Assembly (NCBI GenBank): GCA_041394265.1
Contig: JAWKIO010000005.1
Span: forward strand, 1,860,001 to 1,924,000
DNA from: Acidimicrobiales bacterium
GTDB taxonomy: Bacteria > Actinomycetota > Acidimicrobiia > Acidimicrobiales > SZUA-35
Length of the DNA stretch: 64,000 nucleotides
Reading direction: 5' to 3'
In this document: piece by piece, positions 43,727 to 53,106 of the stretch
Layout of the letters: every line of letters begins with the position of its first letter
Numbering within the stretch: the first letter of the stretch is position 1
Program-made: the position numbers and the translations under genes
Notes under the pieces: generated by a model
Database searches by the model: none
Told to the model about the DNA's origin: nothing
What the model saw: the letters and a program-made list of their open reading frames with translations, nothing else

Positions 43727-44827
43727 CTACTCGGTCCGTTTCCGGACGAAGCCCCCAGCCCGCACCGCGCTGGGGTCGTGAACGAGCAGCGTATCCGGCC
43801 GAGTGGCTGCTGGGAGCGCAGCGGCACTGGTGATCACCGTCTGGCCTGGTGGCAGGGTCGAGAGCAGCGCGTGCGCCCGATCGGGATCGAGTTCGGAGAG
43901 GACGTCGTCGAGCAGGAGGAGCGGCGGCTCACCGATCCGGTCGGTGACCAGGCGGTGACCACCGAGGCGCAAGGCGAGGGCGAGCGTCCGCTGCTCCCCT
44001 TGCGAGGCCTCGGTGCGGCTTGCGAATCCGTCGATGCTGAACGCGATCTCGTCGCGATGCGGTCCCACCGTCGACACACCACGCCGCACGTCGTTGTCCC
44101 GACTCTGCGTCAGCGCCACCAGCAGCGACCCATCGGACCACGACGTCAAGTAGTCGGCCGTCAGATCGGTGTCATCGGCCGCGAGGGTGCGGTAGCACGC
44201 CGATGCGAGCGGCACGAGCTGTTCGAGTACGTCGTAGCGCCGATCGAGCACGACCGATCCCAGCTGCGCCAACTGGGTGTCCCAGACATCGAGTGTCAGC
44301 TCGGCCGATTCGTCGAGCCGACCCCCGGCCGTGCGCAACAGGGCGTTGCGTTGTCGTAGCGCTCGATCGAAGTCGCTCAGGGTTCGGTCATGTTTCGGAT
44401 CGAGGGCCACGGCGAGGTCGTCGACGAAGTCACGTCGGACGGCCGGTCCGTCCTTCACGAGCGTCAGATCATCGGGCGCAAAGACCGTGACTCGCAAGGC
44501 GCCGAGCAGGTCGCGGGTGCGTTGCAGCTTTTGGCGATTGACCTGCGCCCGACTTTTTCCTGGGGCAAGTTCGAGCTCGATCAGCACCGGACGGCCATCA
44601 CGCTCGCCCTCGGCCCGGATGATCGCCCGCTCCGAACCACGGCGGATGAGGCTGTCGGTGGGTGCGCCGCGAAACGACTTGAGTGTGGCCAGCAGACCGA
44701 TGGCTTCCAGCAGATTCGTCTTGCCGATGCCGTTCGCCCCGACGACCGCAGTCAAGCCGTCATCGAGTTCGATCTCGATGTGCTCATAGCTGCGGAAATC
44801 GGTCAGCCAGACCCGATCAAGACGCAT
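43727..44827 (-). CDS. recF: DNA replication and repair protein RecF
   Basis: 366 residues from ATG 44827. SMC-like ATPase: Walker A VVGANGIGKTNLLEA, signature EASQGEQRTLALAL, Walker B PPLLLLDDVLSELD, and the RecF start LTDFRSYEHIEIEL. It loads RecA at single-strand gaps with RecO and RecR. Lies 32 bases after dnaN in the conserved dnaN-recF order. Confidence 0.97.
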   Translation of the reverse strand: MRLDRVWLTDFRSYEHIEIELDDGLTAVVGANGIGKTNLLEAIGLLATLKSFRGAPTDSLIRRGSERAIIRAEGERDGRPVLIELELAPGKSRAQVNRQKLQRTRDLLGALRVTVFAPDDLTLVKDGPAVRRDFVDDLAVALDPKHDRTLSDFDRALRQRNALLRTAGGRLDESAELTLDVWDTQLAQLGSVVLDRRYDVLEQLVPLASACYRTLAADDTDLTADYLTSWSDGSLLVALTQSRDNDVRRGVSTVGPHRDEIAFSIDGFASRTEASQGEQRTLALALRLGGHRLVTDRIGEPPLLLLDDVLSELDPDRAHALLSTLPPGQTVITSAAALPAATRPDTLLVHDPSAVRAGGFVRKRTE

Positions 44828-44859
44828 ACATCGGCAGTGGTTCGTTCACCGACTCGAGA

Positions 44860-45951
44860 TCACGACACCCGCACCGGCATGAGCAGGTAGAGGAAATCGG
44901 AGCTTCCCGGGATCCGAACCACCGCCGGGCGCAATTCATCGATGGTGGAGAGCACGATCTCGTCGCTGGAGGCGACATCGATGCCTTCGAGCAGGTACTG
45001 CGGGTTGAAGGCGACCGTGAGCGCGGTGCCGTCGTAGGTCCCTTCGAGCTGTTCACGCGCCGTGCCGACATCTTGGGTGACCGCGGCGAGTTCCAAGCCG
45101 TCGTCGGACATCTCGAGTCGAACCGGTGTTGCCTCACGAGCCAACAGCTTCACTCGGCGCAGTGCGTCGAGCAGTTCGTCGCGCGACACCGTCAACGAGT
45201 TCGGGTGTGACTCGGGAATGAGGCCCCGGTAGTTCGGGAAGTCTGCCTCGATGAGGCGAGTGATCAGGTCGACAGAACCGACGTGGAACGACGCCTCGCG
45301 CTCCCCCAGTCGCAGCTCGACCTTCTCGCCCTGGGCCAGGATGCGATTCAGCTCTGACAGGGCTCGAGACGGAATGAGGACGCTTTGCCCCTCGGCCAGT
45401 ACCGACACGCCGGGGACGTCTCGCATGGCCAGTCGGTAGGAATCGGTGGCGACGAGTCGCAGCCCACCGTTTTCGGAAGCGAACAGCACGCCGGTGAGCG
45501 GTGGACGGGAGTCGTCGTTGCTCGCCGCCGGCACGACCTGCTTCAACGCGTCGGCAAGCTGGGCCGAGGCCAGCTCGACAGGCTCCGTTGCGATCTGCTC
45601 GATCTGGGGGAATTCGTCGCCGGCGATCAGTCGGATCGAGAACTGGCTGCGACCAGCGCTGATGAGCAGCTCGTCACCGTCGGCCGTCACCGACACCGCA
45701 CCGGGTTCGAGCGACCGCACGATGTCGGAGGCGAGACGGGCAGGAATGACCGCCACACCATCGGTCTCTCCCGAGACGAGCACGGCGATGGTGATCGTCA
45801 GGTCGAGATCGCTACCCGTGAGGCGGAGTTGATCGCCGGTCAACTGGGCGCGGACGCCGGACAGGCCCGGCAGGGTACCGCGTCCACTCACTGCCCGGCC
45901 CGCGGTGGCCAGTGCTTCAACCAGTACGTCTCGTTCGCAACGGAACTTCAC
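44860..45951 (-). CDS. dnaN: DNA polymerase III sliding clamp (beta subunit)
   Basis: 363 residues from GTG 45951, with GGGAG 8 bases upstream; the open frame reaches 46005 but beta clamps begin MKFRCERD-like. Three repeated clamp domains are readable, including LIAGDEFPQ, TGVLFASENGGLRLVATDSYRLA and ending YLLMPVRVS, the conserved clamp C terminus. Tethers the replicative polymerase to DNA. Separated from dnaA by a region with several DnaA boxes. Confidence 0.96.
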   Translation of the reverse strand: MKFRCERDVLVEALATAGRAVSGRGTLPGLSGVRAQLTGDQLRLTGSDLDLTITIAVLVSGETDGVAVIPARLASDIVRSLEPGAVSVTADGDELLISAGRSQFSIRLIAGDEFPQIEQIATEPVELASAQLADALKQVVPAASNDDSRPPLTGVLFASENGGLRLVATDSYRLAMRDVPGVSVLAEGQSVLIPSRALSELNRILAQGEKVELRLGEREASFHVGSVDLITRLIEADFPNYRGLIPESHPNSLTVSRDELLDALRRVKLLAREATPVRLEMSDDGLELAAVTQDVGTAREQLEGTYDGTALTVAFNPQYLLEGIDVASSDEIVLSTIDELRPAVVRIPGSSDFLYLLMPVRVS

Positions 45952-46254
45952 CGTTGTGCTCCCTTTGTCTTCAGGTGAACGATCTCCACACGAGGTCGTC
46001 CCCAACTACTTGTCGATTGTGCTTTGCTCAGGTGACAGTGGTGATAGGACCTGTGGATTGTGGATGAATCCCCAGAGTTCCTGGTCAGCAGCTGTGCGGT
46101 TGTCCAGAGGTGGTGATGCGTCGTCCCCAAGTTGAGCACGACTCCACGGTCGCCCTGGGGATGATCGTCGGCTTGTCCACCGATGCGGACCCGTTTGTCC
46201 ACGGTTTCTCCCCCGGTGATCCGCAGCACTGTCCCCAGCTCCTCGTTCACCACC
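45952..46254. other. dnaA-dnaN intergenic region with clustered DnaA boxes
   Basis: 303 bases. Near-consensus DnaA boxes: TGTGGATGA (46059-46067, reverse), TTGTCCAGA (46100-46108), TTGTCCACC (46173-46181) and TTGTCCACG (46195-46203); TGTGGATTG overlaps the first. In actinobacteria oriC usually lies here. Gene direction does not change across this gap, though, so the dnaA-rpmH gap could share or hold the origin. I see no clear AT-rich unwinding element. Confidence 0.65.
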
Positions 46255-47694
46255 TCAATCGGCCGCCCGGGCGCGCACGCTGCGTTCGAGGGCGCCGACC
46301 TTTTCGAAGATCTGTGATCGTTCGGTCATTTGCTTGCCGATCTTCTCGCACGCGTGCATGACCGTGGTGTGATCGCGGCCACCGAAGGCGCTGGCGATGA
46401 GGGGGAAGCTGAGATCGGTGAGTTCTCGCGTGACGTACATCGCGATCTGTCGAGCCTCGACGAGCGGGCGCCGTCGTGACTTTCCGATGAGTTCTGCGAG
46501 GTCGAAGTTGAACTGCTCGGCGGTCGATTCGAGGATCATGTCGACGGTGATCGGCCGTGGTTGGCGGTCGGCGATGAAGTCTCGCAGGGTCTGCTCGGCG
46601 AGGTCTCGGGTCATCGGCTGGCGATTCAGGTTGGCGTAGGCCGTGACCTTCGTGAGGGCGCCCTCGAGTTCGCGGATGTTGCTGGTGATGTTGGTGGCGA
46701 TGAACTCCGAGACCTCGGCCGGAATGAAGTAGCCATCGCGATCGGCCTTCTTGTGCAGAATGGCCATGCGGGTCTCGACGTCGGGCGGCTGGATGTCGGT
46801 GAGCAGCCCCATCATGAAGCGACTCCGCAACCGCTCCTCGAGGGTGGGGATCGCGTCGGGCGGCCGGTCCGAGGACAACACGATCTGGCGACCGGAGCCG
46901 TAGAGCTCGTTGAAGGTATGGAAGAACTCCTCTTGGAGGCCGTCCTTACCGGCAATGAACTGGATGTCGTCGACCAGCAGCACGTCGATCTGGCGATAGC
47001 GGCGCTTGAACTCGTTGTTCGACGAGTTGCGGATGGCGTCGACGAATTCGTTGAGGAACTGCTCGGTCGAGATGTAGAGGACCCGTAGGTCGGGATAGAC
47101 GTCGTTGACGTAGTGTTCGATCGCCCGCAGTAGGTGGGTCTTGCCCAGGCCGGCCGAACCGTAGATGAAGAGTGGGTTGTACGACTCTCCCGGGCGCTCG
47201 GCCACCGACAACGCGGCCGCGTGGGCGAATCGGTTGGAAGGCCCGATCACGAAGCCCTCGAACAGATACCGGTTGCCGCCATCGAGCGAAGGCGCTGGAC
47301 GATACGGAGCGTTCTTGTCGACGGGTGCCGGAGCGGCGTTGGTGATGTCGATGACGCGGTCGTCGGTGGGCCCCGGTACGGCAGGCGACGTGGGTGCAGA
47401 AGGTGACACGCCCGGGGCGTCGAACATCGCCGAGTCGAACAACGTGGGTGGACGAAGGTCGAACTGCACGGTGAGGGGGGAGTCACAGGCCAGGTCGATG
47501 GCCTCTTCGACGAGGCCTCGGTAGGTGCCCTCGAGCTTTTCTCGGATGATGCTGTTCGGGACGGCCAACACGATCGTGTCGTTGTCGAGATCGATCGCCT
47601 GGACCTGCGAGAACGTCGACTGCCAGACACCGTCGGCGACCATCTCCCGGAGGCGGTCAGCCGCTGTGTTCCACACTCGGTCCGCCGCGATCAC
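46255..47694 (-). CDS. dnaA: Chromosomal replication initiator protein DnaA
   Basis: 479 residues from GTG 47694, the first plausible start before RVWNTAADRLREMVADGVW (domain I). A Pro/Thr-rich linker (~residues 90-145), AAA+ domain with LFIYGSAGLGKTHLL and VLLVDDIQF, and domain IV with the box-binding helix-turn-helix ending GGRDHTTVMHACEKI. Initiates replication by binding DnaA boxes found on both sides of this gene. The frame stays open to 48021 without a better start. Confidence 0.97.
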   Translation of the reverse strand: MIAADRVWNTAADRLREMVADGVWQSTFSQVQAIDLDNDTIVLAVPNSIIREKLEGTYRGLVEEAIDLACDSPLTVQFDLRPPTLFDSAMFDAPGVSPSAPTSPAVPGPTDDRVIDITNAAPAPVDKNAPYRPAPSLDGGNRYLFEGFVIGPSNRFAHAAALSVAERPGESYNPLFIYGSAGLGKTHLLRAIEHYVNDVYPDLRVLYISTEQFLNEFVDAIRNSSNNEFKRRYRQIDVLLVDDIQFIAGKDGLQEEFFHTFNELYGSGRQIVLSSDRPPDAIPTLEERLRSRFMMGLLTDIQPPDVETRMAILHKKADRDGYFIPAEVSEFIATNITSNIRELEGALTKVTAYANLNRQPMTRDLAEQTLRDFIADRQPRPITVDMILESTAEQFNFDLAELIGKSRRRPLVEARQIAMYVTRELTDLSFPLIASAFGGRDHTTVMHACEKIGKQMTERSQIFEKVGALERSVRARAAD

Positions 47695-48153
47695 TTCCGA
47701 TACCAGCCGTTCTCCCCATCTTCCACAGCCTTGTCCACAACAGTCGGCCCACACGCGCACGACGCAAGCGACGGCTCCTTCGGCGGCTGGAATCGAGGGG
47801 ATCGACGACCGAAGGGGTGGGTCAGCGGACGGTAGCAGGGCGTCTCGAGAGGTGCACCCGGCCTGTGGAAAAGCCTGGTTGTCCCCCGGGGCGAGGAGGC
47901 ATAGCCTGATCTGGCTCGGGTGGGCGTTCTTTGTGATGCCCCAGCCGAGCGGCAGTCCCCTGATCGCCGCCGCAAGGCTCTGGTCGATCCCGACTGACCT
48001 CTCGATGTCATCGGTTGGCACGGCTCCTCAGTCGGCGACAACCGAGGCGTCGGCTCACCGCAGCTGCAGTGGGTCGGCGTTCCACGGGTGACCACCTCGG
48101 TGGCCCGTGTCGCACTCGGCTCGATGAGCCGACCCTCTTTCAAGGAGTCTGCG
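47695..48153. other. dnaA-rpmH intergenic region, candidate oriC
   Basis: 459 bases where transcription direction flips: dnaA and everything to its left read leftwards, rpmH onwards rightwards, as expected at a bidirectional origin. A perfect TTGTCCACA box lies at 47731-47739, with TTCCACAG just before it (47721-47728) and TGTGGAAAA at 47864-47872. It must also hold the dnaA and rpmH promoters. Fewer boxes than in the dnaA-dnaN gap. Confidence 0.55.
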
Positions 48154-48288
48154 GTGAAGCGCACCTTCCAGCCCAACAACCTCAAGCGTGCTCGCAAGCA
48201 CGGCTTCCGTGCACGCATGGCCACTCGCGGAGGACGCGCCGTCCTGCGCGCTCGTCGGGCAAAGGGCCGCCGCAAGCTCAGTGCGTGA
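48154..48288 (+). CDS. rpmH: 50S ribosomal protein L34
   Basis: 44 residues from GTG 48154 with AAGGAG 6 bases before. KRTFQPNNLKRARKHGFRAR and the basic tail RRAKGRRKLSA are L34. Head of the rpmH-rnpA-yidD-yidC-khpB-rsmG run; its stop overlaps the rnpA start (GTGA). Confidence 0.97.
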   Translation: MKRTFQPNNLKRARKHGFRARMATRGGRAVLRARRAKGRRKLSA

Positions 48289-48617
48289 TTCCCTCGGTGA
48301 CACGACATTCCTCATTCGCCGCACTGCGGCGTGATGGGCAGCGGGTTCGCTCCGGGCCTGTGAGTGTCGTGTTCGCCGCGGTCGAACCCCATCCCGCACT
48401 GGCGTTCGCCATCGGCAAGAAGTTCGGCACCGCCGTCGAGCGAAACCGAGCACGACGGCGCCTTCGTTCGGCCTTCCACGACGTGGCGAAGGCACGAGTG
48501 CTCCCGCCCGGTGCGTATCAGATCAGCTGCTCTCGAGCGGTGTTGACCAGTGACTACACGATGCTGGCGACCTCACTCGATCGGTGCCTCGACCGGCTCT
48601 CGGTTCGGGGCACCTGA
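48285..48617 (+). CDS. rnpA: Ribonuclease P protein component
   Basis: 110 residues from the GTG overlapping the rpmH stop. FAIGKKFGTAVERNRARRRLRSAF contains the RNR-type RNA-binding motif of the RNase P protein, which assists the catalytic RNA in maturing tRNA 5' ends. Length is normal. The frame is open upstream through rpmH but that is a shadow. Confidence 0.94.
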   Translation: MIPSVTRHSSFAALRRDGQRVRSGPVSVVFAAVEPHPALAFAIGKKFGTAVERNRARRRLRSAFHDVAKARVLPPGAYQISCSRAVLTSDYTMLATSLDRCLDRLSVRGT

Positions 48618-48629
48618 GGCGGCGACCAG

Positions 48630-48851
48630 GTGGTGAAGCGAGCGCTCCTCTGGTTGATCTCGATGTATCAGGCCACATCATCGGTTCGACGATCACGTTG
48701 CCGCTATGTCCCCACGTGCTCGCAGTACGCAGCCGAGGCCATCGAAGTGCATGGCTCAGCCGCCGGCTCCTGGCTGGCGATCAAACGGTTGGCACGATGC
48801 CACCCGTTCGGCTCCCACGGTTATGACCCGGTTCCCGACCCGGAGAGGTAA
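48630..48851 (+). CDS. yidD: Membrane protein insertion efficiency factor YidD
   Basis: 73 residues from the first of two adjacent GTG codons (48630 or 48633). CRYVPTCSQYAAEAI, WLAIKRLARCHPFGSHGYDPVP are diagnostic for YidD. A membrane-associated helper of YidC. Lies 12 bases after rnpA and directly abuts yidC. Confidence 0.94.
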   Translation: MVKRALLWLISMYQATSSVRRSRCRYVPTCSQYAAEAIEVHGSAAGSWLAIKRLARCHPFGSHGYDPVPDPER

Positions 48852-49976
48852 ATGGCGATCTTCAACAACCTGATCGACTTCGTCGCAGGCGTTCTCGCTG
48901 GTCTGTACTCGCTACCGATCGTCGGTGGCAGCTATGGCCTGGCCATCATGATGCTCACCGGCGGCGTGATGATCGTGTTGATGCCGCTGACGCTCAAGGC
49001 GACACGCAGCACCATCAAGATGCAGGCGGTGCAGCCCGAGCTTCGCCGGTTGCAGAAGGAGCACAAGGGCGACCGCGAGACGATGAACGCCGAGATGATG
49101 GCGCTCTATCAGGAGAACGGGATCAACCCAGTTGGCGGGTGTCTGCCGATGTTTGCCCAGCTCCCGGTCTTCCTCGTGCTGTTCCGTGTGCTTCAAGGCA
49201 TCACACGCCATACCGCTGATGCGCCGTTCTTCTCGGTGGTCAACGACGTTCGGGCGGCGCAGGGGTTGTCGCCGGACTCCGGCACGAGCATCACCCCCGC
49301 GCACATCGGTCACGACACCGCCATGTTCGCCGATCTCAGCAAGTCGACCGAGATGGGGTTCGGACCATTCGACCTAGCGGCGCAGGCCGGTGATGTGATC
49401 CAGAACAACTTCCTGCGCGGCCTGCCCTACATCGTGTTGATCCTCTTCGTGGTCGGTACCTCCTTCTACCAGCAGAAACAGGTCTCGGCCCGTCGCAAGG
49501 ACGGTGATCCGAGTCCGATGAACCAGCAGCAGCAGATGCTGCTCAAGTTCCTCCCCTTGATGTCCGGGATCTGGTCCTTCTTCTTCCCCGCTGGCCTCGT
49601 GCTCTACTGGGCGACGTCGAACGTCTTCCGTATTGGTCAGCAGGCCTACATCACGCACCAGATCTACGGCAAGGAGATGGCTGACGGGGGCAAGCTGTCG
49701 GCTCCGCCGAAGAAGCCAACGCCCAAGGCCGCCAGCGCCAAGCCGTCGACCAAGGCCGCCGACGATGACGCCGACACCTCACGCTCGGCGAAGGGCGACG
49801 CTTCCGCCAACGGCTCGACGACCTCGTCGGGCAAGCGCAGCGAAGAATGGGACAAGCGCCGCGCCGCCAAGGCCCAAACCAAGAAGTCCAGCGCCACGCA
49901 ATCCGACCGGATCACTCCCAAGGGGACCAAGCCGCAAGATCCGCGTGCAAAGAACAAAAAGAACCGGAAGAGGTAG
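48852..49976 (+). CDS. yidC: Membrane protein insertase YidC/Oxa1
   Basis: 374 residues from ATG 48852, immediately after the yidD stop. Starts with a membrane helix, then a basic cytoplasmic loop (MQAVQPELRRLQKEHKGDRE) and about four further helices including PVGGCLPMFAQLPVFLVLFR and FLPLMSGIWSFFFPAGLVLYW, as in Gram-positive-type YidC. Unlike the typical lipoprotein form, no lipobox is seen. The last ~100 residues are a charged Lys/Ala/Ser-rich tail that could bind ribosomes. Confidence 0.95.
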   Translation: MAIFNNLIDFVAGVLAGLYSLPIVGGSYGLAIMMLTGGVMIVLMPLTLKATRSTIKMQAVQPELRRLQKEHKGDRETMNAEMMALYQENGINPVGGCLPMFAQLPVFLVLFRVLQGITRHTADAPFFSVVNDVRAAQGLSPDSGTSITPAHIGHDTAMFADLSKSTEMGFGPFDLAAQAGDVIQNNFLRGLPYIVLILFVVGTSFYQQKQVSARRKDGDPSPMNQQQQMLLKFLPLMSGIWSFFFPAGLVLYWATSNVFRIGQQAYITHQIYGKEMADGGKLSAPPKKPTPKAASAKPSTKAADDDADTSRSAKGDASANGSTTSSGKRSEEWDKRRAAKAQTKKSSATQSDRITPKGTKPQDPRAKNKKNRKR

Positions 49977-49981
49977 CGATC

Positions 49982-50929
49982 GTGGAATGGATCGAAACAG
50001 CAGCGAAGACCCTCGACGAGGCGAAGGATCAGGCGCTCGACACCCTCGGCGTCGACGAGACCGAAGTCGAGTTCGAAGTGCTCGAAGAGCCCCGTCAGGG
50101 CTTGTTCGGCCGTGTCCGCGGCGAGGCCCGTGTGCGGGCCCGGATCGCTCCCAAGGCGCCGCGAGCCAAGGACGATGCCAAGCGTCGTCGGCGTCCGAAG
50201 AAGTCCGATGATGGTGCCACCACCTCCGAGCGACCGGCAGCCAAGTCCAAGCGCCAGTCAGCTCCGACTCCCGACGGTGGTGCCGATGAGGGCAATGCAC
50301 GGACCAAGGGAGCGGCAAATGACAACGATGTAACTTCGTCTGAGCCTCGTTCCGGTCGCAGTGGACGAGGACGCGACAATGGACGCGATGGCGGCAAGCG
50401 CCAACAACGAGCATCCGGCGGCAACAGCCGACCCAAGCAGGAAGAGAGCCCAGTGGAAGAAGTGACCAGCACCGTCGAGACCTTCCTCACCGGTCTCACC
50501 GCCGCGTTCGGCATCGATGCGCCAGTGAGCATCGAAGTCGAGGATGATCATCTCATGGCGTCGATCGAAGGCAAGCATGGCCTTTTGCTCGGACCGAAGG
50601 CGCACACGCTCGACGCCATCCAGGAACTGACTCGCGTTACCGCCCAGCGCGGTGCACCGTCGTCAATGCGAATCAAGGTCGACGTCGGCGGCTATCGCGA
50701 AGCTCGGCGCCAGGCGCTGATCGGGTTCGCCAAGTCGGCAGCCGAGCGTGCCATCGACGAGGGGGTCGAGGTCGTCCTCGAGCCCATGAACGCAGCCGAT
50801 CGCAAGACGGTGCACGACGCCATCAACGACATCGACGGGGCCGTCACCCGATCCGCCGGCACCGAACCCCGTCGTCGCGTGGTGGTCGGACCGGCCGAGT
50901 CGCCGGCGAAGCGTGACGAAGAGGAGTAG
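49982..50929 (+). CDS. khpB: KhpB (Jag) RNA-binding protein
   Basis: 315 residues from GTG 49982, 5 bases after yidC. The Jag-N domain (VEWIETAAKTLDEAKDQALD...EEPRQGLFGRVRGEARVRAR) is followed by ~120 disordered, basic residues, a KH domain (MASIEGKHGLLLGPKAHTLDAI) and an R3H domain (YREARRQALIGFAKSAAERA...PMNAADRKTVHDAI). Binds RNA and affects cell-wall growth in other Gram-positives. The standard partner downstream of yidC. Confidence 0.93.
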   Translation: MEWIETAAKTLDEAKDQALDTLGVDETEVEFEVLEEPRQGLFGRVRGEARVRARIAPKAPRAKDDAKRRRRPKKSDDGATTSERPAAKSKRQSAPTPDGGADEGNARTKGAANDNDVTSSEPRSGRSGRGRDNGRDGGKRQQRASGGNSRPKQEESPVEEVTSTVETFLTGLTAAFGIDAPVSIEVEDDHLMASIEGKHGLLLGPKAHTLDAIQELTRVTAQRGAPSSMRIKVDVGGYREARRQALIGFAKSAAERAIDEGVEVVLEPMNAADRKTVHDAINDIDGAVTRSAGTEPRRRVVVGPAESPAKRDEEE

Positions 50930-50958
50930 TCCTTGACGCTGGCGAGGGACGTCGATCG

Positions 50959-51552
50959 ATGACCTCGACACTCGACACCGTGCTCGATCGGGCCCGGTCC
51001 GTGGGATTCCTCGGACCGGGCCCGATTCGCGCCCATATCGAGCACGCCGAGCGCTACCTCACCGCGCTCCCCCAAGACGCCCGTCGGATGATCGACCTCG
51101 GATCCGGCGGGGGTATTCCCGGATTGGCGATCCTCACGCACCGGCCCGACCTCTCCGCGGTCCTGCTCGATGCCGCGACAAAACGCGGTGCGTTCCTGAC
51201 GTGGGCCGTGGTCGAGCTCGGGATGGCCGATCGAGTGCAGGTCGCCGTCGGGCGCGCCGAGCTCCTTGCCCATGACCCGTCCTACCGACAGCAGTTCGAC
51301 GTGATGGTGTCGCGAGGCTTCGGTCCACCGGCGATCACGTTGGAGAACGCCCGGGGCTATGTGCGACCGGGTGGCCTCGCCATCATCAGCGAACCCCCGG
51401 GGGGACGCTCGTGGCCGGCCGGTGCCTTGTCGCAACTCGCATTCGAAGAACTGGACGCGCCCGACGATGTCGCAGTGTTCCGTGCACTCGGTGACGCTCC
51501 GGGCGACATTCCCCGCCCGCACAAGCGCCAGCAGCGCTCGCCGCTGTTCTGA
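50959..51552 (+). CDS. rsmG: 16S rRNA (guanine-N7) methyltransferase RsmG
   Basis: 197 residues from ATG 50959. MIDLGSGGGIPGLAIL is the RsmG/GidB SAM site and VSRGFGPPAITLENA its RNA-side motif. Methylates G527 of 16S rRNA. Shorter than many homologues at the N terminus. Conserved place after khpB and before parA. Confidence 0.92.
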   Translation: MTSTLDTVLDRARSVGFLGPGPIRAHIEHAERYLTALPQDARRMIDLGSGGGIPGLAILTHRPDLSAVLLDAATKRGAFLTWAVVELGMADRVQVAVGRAELLAHDPSYRQQFDVMVSRGFGPPAITLENARGYVRPGGLAIISEPPGGRSWPAGALSQLAFEELDAPDDVAVFRALGDAPGDIPRPHKRQQRSPLF

Positions 51553-51779
51553 ACACGTCGGGGGCTGTCACGCTCGCACCGTCGCCGTCGCGGCCGTTGC
51601 CCGACGCAGGTGTGTGCTGCCCAAGCCGCCGCTGCCTCCACCTGGGGCCCGGGAACGACAACGTGGCCGGACGGCCCTTCGGCTTCATCGCCCGCCCATG
51701 ATCGGTTTCGCCCCAAGCCGACAGGTCCGTCGCCGACAGGCGTACCAGTGTCATCGAGAACTCCAGCTGCTTTCGAGTT

Positions 51780-52226
51780 CTATAGACCGGGACGAGCTGA
51801 GCCGAGGTGACCGACAAGCCACGGGTGGAAGCCATCGTGGTCCTGCACCTCGCGGCGGCCACGAACGATCAGATCACGCAATTCGGCGTGGGTCAGCAGG
51901 TCCTTGTCCCATGTTGCCGCTCGCACGGCCTCGGGACGAGCTTTGGTGTTGCCTGCGTCGAGGAAGAGCTGTAGGCCGCCATCAGTTCTGCGAGGAGCTC
52001 CCTCCTCAGAAATCATGACCTGGCCATGAAGGTTGGCGGTCTTCCAACTGTCGGGTTCGAACCCCACGGTTTGGCACTCGTCACAGATGAGGAAGAGTTG
52101 CCCGTCGACTGTCTGCAATACCCACATGAGGCCTTCCAGACCGCAGAACGGACAGACGCCGACGTCGTCGCTCTTCTCGAGTGGTGGGGCAAACAGCTTG
52201 CTCGGTGGGTTGGTGCACTTCGGCAT
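51780..52226 (-). CDS. Hypothetical zinc-ribbon protein
   Basis: 148 residues from ATG 52226. Two cysteine pairs, VCPFCGL and LICDECQT, about 25 residues apart, form a probable zinc ribbon; the rest is soluble with no recognised family. It is inserted, in opposite direction, between rsmG and parA, where close relatives of this gene order have nothing, and its codon use looks less GC-biased than its neighbours, so it may have been acquired. No mobile-element ends are visible. Confidence 0.6.
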   Translation of the reverse strand: MPKCTNPPSKLFAPPLEKSDDVGVCPFCGLEGLMWVLQTVDGQLFLICDECQTVGFEPDSWKTANLHGQVMISEEGAPRRTDGGLQLFLDAGNTKARPEAVRAATWDKDLLTHAELRDLIVRGRREVQDHDGFHPWLVGHLGSARPGL

Positions 52227-53106
52227 CTTCCGCTCCTGACCATATTGGCAAGGCCGTCAAGAACTCCACGCACTCGCTCATAGGTCACACGCGAGGTTCC
52301 CTGAAGTCCTTCCGCTCGTGACCCGCCGCCGCGCCCCGTCGCACCAGCGACAGCTCGAGTTGGCATGAGCAAGAATCAGGAGCAGTCGACATGTCCAGTA
52401 ACCAGATCATGCGCTTGCGACGACCCGACATCAAGCAACCCAACCCTGTCGCCACCCATCCGGACGCCAGCACCGTTGGCTCGATGATGTTCAACCAGGC
52501 GCCGCCAGAGAGTGTCGTCACCGCCGACCCCGGACATGGTGGCTTCCCGAGCGCCTCGGTCGATGCGGTCCTCACCTTCCTTGTCGAGCCGCCTGGCCCA
52601 GCACGAATCAGTACCGCCCCGGAGCCGCTGTCGGCGAGATTGCTGACAACGACCTACCGATCGTCCTGTGGGGTCGGCCTGATGGTTGCCCCGCTCGATT
52701 GCTCGGCCCAACGAGGAACGGGCTGGATCTGTGACGGGCGAGCATCGACACGGCACCCACGGACTCAGCGGATCAGCTTGAGGTAGGAGGAGGTAGCCCT
52801 CGCGTGTCGACCGGATTGGTCCCGATATGAGGGGTGCGCTCACATCGGGGTGGGCCGCCATCTCCGTGCAGGTCGAGCCGGGAAGACGCATGATGCGGCC
52901 GGCAGGCTGGCCAATGGGAGGGGCCAAATGGGGTGGTCGCGCCGTCACCACGTGCATGAGCACAGGCGAGTAGGGACGTGATGACAGCTCCTGGGGCGCA
53001 TGCTGTCGTCAGTGCGGCTAGCGTGAAGGCCGGTCCGGCGGCCGACGATGTTTCACGTGAAACACGGGAGGTGTCGTGGCATGACGCCACCTCGAGGAGG
53101 AAATTG
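52227..53106. other. Non-coding or degenerate stretch upstream of parA, contains parS
   Basis: 880 bases between the zinc-ribbon gene and parA. Open frames exist on both strands but none has a start signal, recognisable motif or consistent coding character. The only clear element is the parS site at 53049-53064 and the parA ribosome site. The length is unusual for this gene order and may be the residue of an insertion. Confidence 0.45.
53049..53064. promoter_or_regulatory. parS centromere site
   Basis: TGTTTCACGTGAAACA, a perfect 16-bp palindrome identical to the universal bacterial parS sequence, 42 bases upstream of the parA start. ParB loads here to spread and recruit ParA. Confidence 0.97.

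Noticed and set aside
52391..52786. 131-codon open frame on the plus strand upstream of parA
   Set aside because: No ribosome site, no recognisable motif, and an erratic composition; other frames across the same DNA are equally open, as is usual at this GC content.
52978..53106. Extended N terminus of ParA from ATG 52978
   Set aside because: It would translate the parS site; GGAGG with correct spacing supports GTG 53107 instead.
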